From Chytridium lagenaria (taxonomy: Eukaryota > Chytridiomycota > Chytridiomycetes > Chytridiales > Chytridiaceae): DNA of 64,000 bases. Each line of letters starts with the position of its first letter. Within the stretch, counting starts at the first letter, position 1. The stretch lies in the NCBI GenBank assembly GCA_025449115.1, contig JAHLKC010000045.1, positions 1 to 64,000 of the forward strand. The letters run 5' to 3'. Position numbers and translations under genes: made by a program. The notes beneath the pieces were generated by a model, which searched no databases, was not told where the DNA came from, and saw only the letters and a program-made list of their open reading frames with translations. Positions 21,311 to 31,385 of this stretch are shown here, piece by piece.

Positions 21311-21385
21311 ATTATTGGATAACCTCACCAAGAGGCATGAATGCGTCGCTTATATAGACGTCGTGCCCTTATTCTTATTTTGTTG
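21300..21385 (-). repeat. Dispersed repeat, copy 2 (inverted relative to 4905-4985)
   Basis: The reverse complement shares GCGACGCATTCATGCC and CTTGGTGAGGTTATC with copy 1, plus the flanking AACAAAATAAGAATAAGGGC. Confidence 0.7.
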
Positions 21386-22080
21386 TTCCCGTTCCATTCT
21401 TTTCCCTCTCGGGGTTTTTCATAGTTTTTCCCCATAGATACGAGAGAGGTTTTTATAGAAGGAAGGGCGGTCGACGTGGTATGCCAACTTATGACATGCT
21501 ACCACATTGGTCGAGATGCCTGTTGTTGTTATTTGATTCCCCTTTATGTATTGTTTTATTATTTGTAGAAAGTTGAATAGATTTACGTACACCGCTTTAG
21601 TCCTGGATTAAGCCCTCTGCACATTCAGGCCAGCCCCTGGTGGGCTGAGCTATCATCTTTCCCATTTTTATTCACTATTGTGTGTTGAGTTGTACTAGCG
21701 GGTGCTCTGGTTAGCACGCCGCCGAGGGAGACTGCGATCCGAACCAAGACATTGTCTAAGAAGGGATGAGCCGGAGCCTCAAATCTCAAAGAGCAGAAAT
21801 GAAGGTCAACAATCCATCTATTAACGTAATACATGAAATGGAAAACACTTATACAACCCAAAAAACAAACAAAACACAGAACACACAGCTTTACACGGCG
21901 CCGATACCTCGAACGCGCGTAAAGTCTATGTCACCTCCTTCAGTAAAAACCCTATAACATAAGGGAAAAGAATAGAGGATTTCGTGTATTTATACTTGGG
22001 ACCGCGTAAGTTGCGTCCATTTACGTAAAGTAATAGGAATCACTTTAGTACTTAAAGTGAAGGTGTGAAGTGAAAAACCA
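21386..22080. other. No supported gene
   Basis: AT-rich. A GGTTAGCACGCCGCC stretch near 21708 recalls part of a tRNA but cannot be folded into one. Confidence 0.45.
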
Positions 22081-22296
22081 CTAGAACTTCACACTCCACT
22101 CACTTTTCAACTCAAAGGCGGCACCTGTGGTAAGAGTCAATGAATTCGACATAAGATTATTTGATCCGGTATCAGCAGAAGTCCTTGCAAAAGACGGTCC
22201 TGCCGTCGTATCCCCAAGAAAGACAAGGATACGTCTTGTAAGCGTCGGAGCACCACCATCCAAGGACTTGTATCTCGAAGTCGCTGAGCCTGAAGG
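22081..22296 (+). pseudogene. Gene scrap cut by a copia LTR
   Basis: A plus-strand reading with NEFDIRLFDPVSAEVLAKDG and SVGAPPSKDLYLEVAEPEG runs to 22296, where it meets the start of a B-type LTR fragment. The sequence looks protein-like, but no family is recognised. The minus strand also has an open frame here, so the strand is not certain. Confidence 0.3.
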
Positions 22297-22560
22297 TATT
22301 GAATACTTGTTGTTCACGGGCTCCAATTAGAATAAAATAAGCGCACTTTTGCTTGAACAAGGTTCTTAATATATTTTGACTCAACACACGAGTCTTTAAA
22401 TACTGAAACAAAACAAAGAAGTAACCATAAAGAAAATTTAACCAACCACGGAAAGTAAATCAAAGTAGGAAATTCAAATAAGTCCAGACAGCAAATTTTA
22501 AGTCCAGTGGGCGTGTTCGCGCTCAAATCTAATGACGCATAAACTCCAGACCACTCTAGA
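22297..22560 (-). repeat. Internally deleted copia B LTR fragment
   Basis: Begins like the B LTR (TATTGAATACTTGTTGTTCAC), loses its middle (joins the AAACAAAGAAGTAA part to CATAAAGAAAATTTAACCAA), and stops at CACTCTAGA. Confidence 0.85.
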
Positions 22561-22939
22561 GCCTAGTGACTTGCGGTTGGCGTTCAAGTGGTCGTCTAGG
22601 TCTTTATCGCCCACGAGGTCGATTTTAAAGGGTGGAGTAAGGGAATGGATGGGAAGGAAAGACGGAGAGGGTGGTGGGCTCGGAGGTGCGTTGTTTTATC
22701 GACAATGGCTTCATCTCCAAATCAACTTCTGTAAAACTGATAGGGTGGCAATGATGGACGTATTCTATTAATTCGCGTGCGGTGGGAGAATCAATGAGAT
22801 TACTATCGATTATAAATCACGTATTTTATACAAAAAAAAAGATGCGACCTTGACGCGTTGATGTGTCGAATGTGAAGACTTGTCTTGGAGATGAGGGTTT
22901 GAGAATTTTAGAGAACCTCCAAGGCTTTCCCATCTCCTT

Positions 22940-23435
22940 CTCGAAGTCTTATGAGTACAGGAACATGCTTGCATATCAGGAAGAAAGTGGTTGAAGGAAG
23001 GTTTCCCCTGACCGTGACAATTCAGGGGAAAGAATCTCTTTGTCTGCAGGCAGGACGTGTGGAGGATACAAGTGCGTTGACTGCAAGGTTTCTTGAAGCC
23101 GGTTAAATGAGTGTGTGTTGGATCGTGCTGCCTTTGGTGCTTTATTAAAGAACGCCATGAGATTCAAGTTGTTGACAAGAAACGGTTCAATCTTATCACC
23201 TCGATACGACTTACCTTCCTTCGAAGAGAAAGTGGTCAGCTGTGTGAGTCGCTCCAACCTTGACAACCTTGACCCTCGTATAAATCCTGATCTTGATACG
23301 GGAGTTACTCAATGGGCCTTTGTCGACACTGGACTTACCGATCAAGCATTAACTCCATTTCTTGAAGATTTGGTTGACCCTACACCATATCGCGCTTTGT
23401 TGACGGCGCCTTTGCCAAAGATAAGAGTGAGATGA
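22940..23435 (+). pseudogene. Unrecognised coding fragment, frame-broken
   Basis: Two overlapping plus-strand frames form one plausible protein. The first reads EGRFPLTVTIQGKESLCLQ to near 23105. After a one-base shift at 23100-23106 the second reads LDRAAFGALLKNAMRFKLL, LPSFEEKVVSCVSRSNLDNL and WAFVDTGLTDQALTPFLEDL, ending at TGA 23435. No function is recognised. Confidence 0.3.
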
Positions 23436-23439
23436 TTGG

Positions 23440-25320
23440 AACGGTGACAGGCAAATGAGCTCTGAGCCCCTTGCTCATGTCAAGCAAGAGTAGACTCCTA
23501 CTGGAGAGGTCGTGTCTCAGCGCAATTACAATTCACGAAAACATTAATTTCGGTTTTACTAGGCAGTATTGCGCAAACCTTGCTAATGATGGTTTTGTGG
23601 GGCGGTTAAATTCCGCCATGCTTTTTCCCTTAAAAGCTATCATTGTGGTAGCATCAACGTTATTAAAAGTAAAGGAAGGTCACGAACGAATGCGGTTTCC
23701 CACAAGTGCCTCGTGTCGGATTATTCTCTCCAGCCTCAAGAAAGTCTGCACTCCACAACACAATCAACCAACCTATTATGTCATCCACAGACATAACCAA
23801 AGCAGATATCAAACACTCCTGAATCTGATGACGTACACTGCCGCAGTATCAGGGGTGGCCACGACCTTCGACAGATGACCAAACACGGCGTAGTGATAAA
23901 AAAGAAGACACCTTGTATTATTGTAAAAAGGGGCACGCATATATAATAAATAGGGCGTCTCTGTTCTGGTTAAATGCGCAAAATTCTCAAAATTTCTCTA
24001 ATAATAATGAGAAACGGTCGTAACGGTACTACGGAGTGAGAGGGAGGAGGGCAGTGCTGCGCCGAGAAACGCTCCTTAAAAGTTATTACACAGCGAATCT
24101 TTCAAAAAATGAAAACTTTGTGATTCCACTGAAATTCCACTGAATTTCTTTTAATTTCCTGGCAGAAATAAATGGGGCCAATTAATTAAATTCTAGCCAA
24201 TCAAAAATTTGAAAATAATAAAAATCGATTATTGGCTGCAATTTTGGAAATCACCAGGAAATACGATGGTTTATCACAGGAAAGTACATGGAACCCGGTG
24301 GATAATTGTAGACGTTAAGGTTATCTTGTGTAATTAACGGGAAACCGCAGGGAAATGACCGGGTTTTCTGGGTGAAAATATAATGGATATTTTGGCCTTT
24401 GGGGGATATAATGATTTTTATTTTCGTAATAATAAATAAAAGGCTATAACATGAACATTTACTCGAACCATGTCCCTCCAACATCTTCGGTTAGCACCAA
24501 GTATGGTCCCCTTACCTTCTTCATTGTTAATCTATACCTTGAATGATAGATCTAACTGCATTAATAAAATAAACATGGCGATAGCAAAAACCTTTTTAAT
24601 GTGGAGTCTGTCGCAATGCTTGAGTTCACACATTTCCTCCAGCCAACTAAACATTTGTTAGATTCTTTAACATCAATTGGTAGGCTGGCCTAGGTTGTAT
24701 CTATATAGTTAGCTAGTTGTTGGCTTCTTCATACCTTTCTACTTTTCTTGAAACAATGCGTACGGTTTTGGCTAGGATCGGATGCAGACTTGGTTTCAGA
24801 AGTAACGTCGCTATCTTTGAAGTTATAAGTTTGAGTGCATTCAATGAGGATACCTTCTGTAGTGAATAACGGCATGAGGGTTTGAACCCTCGGGGGGGGG
24901 GGGGGGGGGGGGGGTGGGGGGAGGGGTGGGATGGCAAAGTACACGAAGGTGAGTAATGTTGGAGGGATGGTCTAAGAGGGAACGACATATGCGGATATGT
25001 GGGTGATGTTGGGGATTATCCTAAGATTTTTTTTTTTGCCTCAAGTGAACTTTAATTTTTTTAAAAATCTTCGACGAAAATATATTCACCATGTTATGCC
25101 CTGACAAATAAGTAAGGACAAGTAGCACAAATAATCCAACCAATCAAATAGATTCTACACTCTGTACAACACTGGAAAGCTCTGGGAAAGAGGCAGGAAA
25201 TGGCGAGGGATCGTTTGGAGAAGTTCGCTGTGTACTTATAAATTTATAATACTTTATGCTTATGATATGCAAAATGACATAATCATCTCTCGTCGACGTC
25301 ATTCTAGCGGCATGACAAAA
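23440..25320. other. No supported gene
   Basis: AT-rich, with scattered chance frames. It contains a 22-G run at 24893-24914 and ends at the promoter of the gene at 25410. Confidence 0.5.
24877..24930 (+). repeat. Hairpin followed by a 22-G run
   Basis: GAGGGTT-TG-AACCCTC can form a 7-bp hairpin. It is followed by 22 consecutive G (24893-24914) and further G-runs broken by single T or A. The tract can form G-quadruplex DNA; its true length is unreliable in any assembly. Confidence 0.9.
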
Positions 25321-25325
25321 ACATG

Positions 25326-25333
25326 TATATAAA
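25326..25333 (+). promoter_or_regulatory. TATA box of the secreted propeller gene
   Basis: TATATAAA lies 84 bp upstream of the ATG at 25410. A pyrimidine/CA-rich stretch (TTCTCACTGCACACACC) about 25 bp further on is a likely transcription start. Confidence 0.6.
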
Positions 25334-25409
25334 GCCTTCCCCTCACGACGTTAGGTTCTCACTGCACACACCATCTCACTCCACCTCTTCTTGATCTCAA
25401 CAACCTCTA

Positions 25410-26691
25410 ATGGCCGCAATCATGCGTCGCGTCATCGTCGGCCTCGCCCTCGTCTCATCCTACACCATGGCCTCCCCCGTCCCCAGTGACGCCAGTGGCC
25501 CTGGCCCCCGCCCTTCCCCGCACCCATGGGAAATTCTCTACCCTGGAGTCGACGACGGAAACATCATTACAGTCGGCGGTGCCTCCCTCCTTGATAACGA
25601 TCTGATTGTGATGGCCAATGGATACAAATTGGTTCACTACAACATCAAGAACGCCACTACGACAGTCATCCAGTCACCCTCGGATTACATGTTGGATGCT
25701 TGGGGTGCATCCAAGAAGGAGATTTGGGCTGTCGGTTCCATGGAGCTCGGATCCACCGCTGGAAAGGTGGGTCGCTTCAACGGAGATAAGTGGGAGGATT
25801 ACGCCTTGTAAGGTTTTTTTAATTATTTCTCCGTTCTTTTTGTCGCTCCGTTGTGGGTTGTGTACTAACGTCTTTTGTGTCGTTCCTAGGGGCTTCACCA
25901 TCCCTCTCGGCGTCACCTTGCGCGCCATCTATGGTACCTCTGCCTCCAACATCTGGGCGACAGGGGGCAGCGGCGAAATGCCTGGAAGTGGTGTGGGCGG
26001 CAAGACGGGTGTTGTTCTTTTCTTCAACGGTCGCACCTGGACAAAGGTCATTGACGCTGGCATTTACTGCACTGGTGTTTCCGTTTTTGCTCGTGGTAAG
26101 GACGTCTGGATTGGTCTCGTGGACGGTTCCATCCTTTACAGCAATGACGGTTTCAAGACTCGTTCCATCATTCCCTATTCTGGAAGGGGATTTGACACGG
26201 GTGTGAACAAGATGTGGGCTTCCGCGACGTCGGATATCTACATTGGCGCCAACATTGGGTTGTACTCTATCAAGAATGTTGGATGCAAAGCCCTCTTGGT
26301 GGGACTCGCTCTGGCGTAGATCGTGCCAGAAGATGACTCTCTTGACAGATGGACCTGGAGCATCTGCTCTTGTTGGAGGGTTCCCTGGACTTCCCGAGAA
26401 TGTCCTCTACACGTTAGTTCAATTGTTCTTTATGCCTCTTTTCTCTTTGAATCTTATGTTTTTTCCTATCATTTCTTATAAATTAACTTTACCTTTTATT
26501 ACAGTGGCAGCTCTGGAGGTTACTCTGCTCTCTGGAACGGCAAATCCCTCGTTCAGGATCCTGACTCCCCCAACCGTAACATCAGCCAATCTTACTACAG
26601 ATCTATCATGCTTGCTGCCCCTGACGCTCAAGGAAAGACTTACATGTACGCTATGGCCACCGACGCCTTCTTAGCAAGGAGACAAGTTTAA
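25410..26691 (+). CDS. Secreted beta-propeller-like protein
   Basis: Three exons: 25410-25807, about 25890-26411 and about 26506-26691. The N-terminus (MRRVIVGLALVSSYTMASP) is a clear signal peptide. The mature protein repeats a motif of the form W/Y-x-x-S-x-x-x-I/V-W-x-x-G: AWGASKKEIWAVGS, IYGTSASNIWATGGSG, FARGKDVWIGLVDGSILYS, MWASATSDIYIGANIGLYS. This spacing fits blades of a BNR/YCF48-like propeller. The role is probably extracellular binding; no catalytic residues are apparent. One frame change is needed at about 26270-26290 to reach LLTDGPGASALVGG and the last exon, which ends in ARRQV. The gene has its own TATA box and Ala/Pro-rich start, as in strongly expressed secreted proteins. Confidence 0.65.
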
Positions 26692-26933
26692 GGAAAGCAA
26701 ATTGATGCTTGCTTTCGTTGGTTGTTAATTGTGTTTTTGGTTTTTGATGATATCTTATATCCCATGTTTTATTGAAGATCGCGGGGCATGTTTTTGCCTC
26801 TTTCTTCATGGTTTTCGCTAAGCGTTTGCCTGTGCGAACTTGCTTATTTTGCAATTACGTTTTATTTTTTTTCTCGCATGGTGTTTCGCACGTTTGAGGG
26901 CTTTTTACAATAAAATATATATTATATGCATGG

Positions 26934-28070
26934 CTAAAATACCTCTATTTGGGGTTGAAACATGAATTTCTGATTTACAGGATGCAAACCGTAAATACTC
27001 TGTTTACTTGCGCTGGGTACTGATTTGCAACAGCGGAGAATATACAAACTCAAACAAAGCCTGACTGATTCCATTCTTTGGTGTGGCCCTCGGCAGAGTC
27101 TTTTTTTTTTTTGCATAATGTCCTGAACCATCTCGTATGCCTTGCGGTAAGGATCATAGGGTTGAGGCTCTCCCTTCTCGGTAGGAGGAAGATGTTGATA
27201 TTCCTGGGCCGTCACACCCATGTCTTGCCATCAATGAAGGCGCTGCTCTTCCTCCTTGTGATTTCCTCTAAAGCGAAAAGGCGCCCCCGACATGTGGATA
27301 TTATTCTCAGCGCAGGAGACAGCGATCTTCTGCGGCGATTTGACTGGCCCTTTCTTTATTTGGTAAAAAATCTTTAACATACTGGAAAATGTACTGAGTA
27401 CCTGCAACGTCGCTAGCACTCTGTCGCTTGTGGGCGTGGGTTGGCTTTGGAATGTGGTGAAAAAACTCCATAAAAGATGTAAAAAGCTTGAGTGTATAAT
27501 GTAAAAGAGGTCCTTTGCGTCATCTAACTATTTCCAAAGACCCTCCACTGAAGAGAAAAATCACAGGACAAGACGGTAAAAACTGACTTAGGGTGGAGTT
27601 CAAATTGGCTTATTGAGGTACGGGAGCCTCTTTTCAGCGGCATCAGTGTACCTCCATGTTCGATTCTCGTGTACTCATCTTTGACATCTTCAAAGAATAC
27701 CTTGAGGATTTCAAGATATGCCTTTGCAACACGTCTCATTTAAGGATGATGTCTTTAGGATGTATGTTTGTTAACGACCGCCTCGCGTAATACCTTAAAT
27801 AACCAATAATGTAGGAAAGACTTGCGTAATGAACCAGGCTGAGCAAGTGACGAATAAAGATCTCAAATAGATTCGCTGGGCCTTTCCATCTCCCCTCGTG
27901 GACTGGAACCCGAGTGGCCGCTTTTGCACGAAGCATCATGGATTTCTTGACTTCAGTTACCATCCATACCAAGTTTCATGCATGCTTCGTATGAGACCAC
28001 CTGCCGGACTTGTCTAGGATTCTGGGATGTTGAAGTGTTTTCCTGGTATGAAGTGTACAATTTGTCTTTT
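26934..28070 (-). CDS. Unidentified multi-exon locus
   Basis: Several minus-strand blocks look coding but were not assembled into one model. From the 5' side: QVRQVVSYEACMKLGMDG (near 28020-27960), a stretch with VPVHEGRWKGPANLFEIF (near 27900), RRVAKAYLEILKVFFEDVKD (27739 on) and EYQHLPPTEKGEPQPYDPYR (27200-27130). Near 27420-27210 two frames compete: one ends SAFIDGKTWV at a stop, the other reads FRFRGNHKEEEQRLH and then has an in-frame TGA at 27233 before WQDMGVTAQ. It may be one gene with frame errors or two genes. No family is recognised. Confidence 0.35.
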
Positions 28071-28378
28071 AGTTGATTTATACTTTTCCTGTAGCTACAC
28101 ATTGATTTAAAATCAAACTCTTGAGCTTACACAAGAAGGATTAAATTAGAGCATATTATATCATATTCTTAAATTTTCAGTAACGTTAGTTAACTCGAAT
28201 CATATTGTTCGCGAAAGGAGCGTGGAGCATTTGACTTTAATAAGAGAATTTACAAAGGGGAATATCAAGAACACAGAAAATCTGATAAATGCGTGATATT
28301 TGATTGTGATAAAGCAACGAATGAATATTATGTGCAAGGCGTGGGGAATTTCAACGAAAAGGAAAAGAAGAAAACTGC

Positions 28379-30369
28379 TCAATATTCAACGCTTCGTTGA
28401 GCACAACGTCTCGCGTTTCTCCCATAATCCCGTTTCTGCTCTGCGTTGCCGAAAAACATGGTCGTTGCTCGAATGTTGACGTGGGTGGCTGGCGAACTAG
28501 AAAACGTATTAAATTTCGTTTGTAAATATTTGAAGCCACCTGTCTGGATCTCTCTTGAAAAGGCGGAGGAGGGATGTAAGATGTTGACGGACATCTTCTG
28601 GGCGTTTTACGCTTAATATCAATGGTTAGTAATGCCCCAAGCAAAAAAAAAAAAAAAAAAAAAAGGTGAAGCCCAACGTCGGATGAAAGAAAGGAGAGTT
28701 TTCTCTCACGTGTAGTAAGGTACGCCGTCTTTTGTGATATTGGGATGAAACACTTCGACCAGAAATCGTACTCGTGGTAGAATGTCTGGGAAAGAGTTGT
28801 GGAAAAGCATTTTCACTTGGAACATTCCGCCTTCAAAATGAGTCCCAAGAGAACCCAGAATAGTAAGGATCCACACAAAAGGGTTTTTGTCTTCGAGTTC
28901 AAGCGTCAAGTCATCTTCAAACTCTTTAGACTCGACAATTTGTGCAAACTTTAATACAGAAGTTAATTAAATAATCAGTAAGCACTTTAAATTGATAATA
29001 GGCATTACCTGGCTCCGCAAATTGCTCGCTGTGGTTGTGTCTTCCGAAATCCACAAGGCCGAGCTCCTAAATATCAAAATATTGAGTTGCAAACACAACT
29101 TGAAGAATAATCCGGGGAAGAAACGCACCTAATCCATGTATCCGATTCAACCGTGAGAATCTTAAATATCTCTACGAGCCGTTGCTTCACTGAAGCATAT
29201 TGAAATGTACCTGAGGAGCTTTTAAAAACTGCTTCAACGTGAAATGCCAACCATCCATCGTATTGCTAGCGCTTTCAAAAGGATTCTTGGCAAATCGGAC
29301 ACCATCCTTAACACCCTTGGCAATCTCTTTCTCGATCACATCCTGTAAGAATTTTAGAAACAATATCAGAACGTGATCAGTAAAATGTTTTATTACCATG
29401 TAGATATCGTAATAAAGTAAGAAGGCCCTCTTCGCCATGTCTTCAAACGGACTTTTCTCCCGGCACGTGCAAAAAGGTTTCTGAACTAATATCGACGTGA
29501 CTGATGTTGTACTGTGTATGTCCAGAATGGCTTCTAATCGATCGCATATAGAAACCCGCAAAGTTTCTGGGTTTCTTATGTTATGAATATATCTTATGCA
29601 CTTCCTTACCATGCATGATTTTCCTATTGTATTCTTCAATAACTTTGCTGTCGGTGGTATTCTCAAAGCCAGGCTGTTTCTATAAGAAAGATTCCAAGTA
29701 TACTCATACCTCATTCAAATAAGGCTACAGAAAGTCAGACGGACGTCAATGGTAAAAGCACTTACTTTATCAGACATAAGAGACTGTATGGATAATAAAA
29801 TGCTTAAAACGCCATGTGCCGAACTCCATTGCTCTCCAGGTTCGCCCCGCCTAACCGCTCATTAGAATAAATCTTTCTGAAGTTTAACTCGCCATGTCCC
29901 AAGGATACTCAGACATACTTTTCCGCTACGAAAAAATGAATACCTGACTACATGCTACAGCATTTTTACCTTGCGTAGATGTTTGGGTTGAACCTAACTC
30001 TTCCATTGCTTGTCGTCAACGCCAGAACTTGCAATCGTTAGCAAAGTGCGGGCAAAGTCTTAGTTACCTTTGGGGGGGTCAACGGGGTAATCATCCGGAA
30101 AATTGATCATGGAAATCCTTACAAGTAACTATATAGCATCACAATTCTTACTTACAAACATCCCAAGGCTGAGGAATGGGTTAGACATGACGTGCGTCAT
30201 GGTTCAATTTCAACAAACTCTACCAGTAAGGCGACTTTGGTGGTCCCGTCAACATGGCATGCACATGCTTAATGTTATCCTCCGAGTAATGCAGGTAGAT
30301 TTGGTGATCCGGATTCCTGAGAATATCTAGCAACTCCCTCTGCAAGCGTAGAATGGCTCGGTCACTCAT
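28379..30369 (-). CDS. UBE2Z-type ubiquitin-conjugating enzyme with a second, Cys-less UBC domain
   Basis: The start MSDRAILRLQRELLDI opens a canonical E2 domain: HAMLTGPPKSPY, NFPDDYPVDPPK, VRFNPNIYA and the catalytic-cysteine block GKVCLSILGTW, then SAHGVLSILLSIQSLMSDK. The following exons match the UBE2Z-specific C-terminal region (NPETLRVSICDRLEAI, AFLLYYDIYM). After ILTVESDTWI a normal 62-nt intron leads in phase into a second UBC-like fold (DKNPFVWILTILGSLGTHFEGG, FHPNITKDGVPYYTVKRPED) that lacks a cysteine where the active site should be; it ends RRCAQRSVEY at 28379. UBE2Z (USE1) accepts ubiquitin from UBA6 in animals. At least eleven short exons are needed, some of 13-15 nt. The exon 1/2 region and one GC-AG-like intron are uncertain. 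It shares an 85-bp promoter gap with mL46. Confidence 0.75.
28643..28664 (+). repeat. 22-bp A run (intronic T run on the minus strand)
   Basis: 22 consecutive A. On the minus strand it is a poly-T tract in the intron before the VKRPEDVRQ exon of the E2 gene. Confidence 0.95.
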
Positions 30370-30454
30370 ATGTGGAAAGTTTGCAGGCTTTTTGGAACAA
30401 TCACAATGCAAAAGACATTCATTCTCTTTTTGCCTTTTCTCACTGAAATTTGCC

Positions 30455-31318
30455 ATGCAGGCAGCTGTGAAGTGTCCGACCTGTTGTTCCAGTCGGCTTT
30501 TTCATAGGGCTTTCTCGTCGGTGCGAGATGCATCCATTGAAATTGGATTGGTAGTGAAGCGTAACCCGGTTGTTCTCCGCCCGCTGTCGAACTTTGAGAG
30601 AGAATATCTCCGGTACAAGGAAAACAACGAAAGATTGCAAGCGAAGGATTTCAACTACGAGTTCTACTTCAAACGTGGGAGTGTCGCTGAACAACGATGG
30701 ATGGAATCCCAGAAGTCTGCGGGTGCTGACTTTAAGCATCCAGCACCGGTTCGAAACCATGATGAAGAATTCACTAGCATTTTGGAATCATCACGAAAGA
30801 ATCTCACATCCGACAAAGACGGGAATTTGGAATCATTAGACCGAAAGTTGGACAGATCGTTGTACTTGTTGGTCCGTGATGGGAAAAATCAGTGGAAGTT
30901 CCCCTCTGGTCAGCTAAATCCAGAGGAATTGTTGCATGAGGTCGGTTTTGGAGTTTACGAGAATGATCGTAATTTATTTTCTTTCGGCCCTACTGACAAT
31001 GGTATATTCCGTATTAGGCAGCAGAGCGCCATTTGAAGCATCAGTGCGGGTCAGGTTTAGAAACTTGGATGGTGGGTAAGGCTCCAGTCGGACTGTCAAA
31101 GAACTCAAGTAGAAAGGTACTCGTTGACTTCGTGAAAAGCTTAATTGTTAACTCTCTTTTTTCAGACTTTCTACATGAAGGCGCATGTTATATCTGGGAA
31201 GATGGAAGCGAATGCTGATTTTATCAAGGAGCATGCGTGGTTAACCAAGGAGGAGATATTGACAAAAGTATCCCCAGAGCTGTGGGACAGCTCGAAAGAT
31301 ATGTTGTCAGAGGCATAA
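30455..31318 (+). CDS. MRPL46: Mitochondrial large ribosomal subunit protein mL46
   Basis: Three exons: 30455-30940, 31018-31116 and 31166-31318, joined in phase. The N-terminus (MQAAVKCPTCCSSRLFHRAF) is a mitochondrial presequence. VVKRNPVVLRPLSNFEREY is the typical start of the mature protein. The C-terminal half is a NUDIX-like fold: LYLLVRDGKNQWKFPSGQL, ELLHEAAERHLKHQCG, WMVGKAPVGL and AWLTKEEILTKVSPELW. mL46 (yeast Mrpl17) sits on the mitoribosome large subunit; the NUDIX fold is considered inactive there. It is divergent from the E2 gene (ATG at 30369), so both probably share a promoter. Confidence 0.93.
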
Positions 31319-31385
31319 ATAAAAAATGTTGTGACAACCTGATATATTTAATACCTTATTGAATTGTCAGATATAATTTGAGAGC

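Noticed and set aside
21694..21750. tRNA-like stretch (GGTTAGCACGCCGCC ... GATCCGAACC)
   Set aside because: It recalls a D-arm and a T-loop, but there is no anticodon arm of proper length and no closing acceptor stem on either strand.
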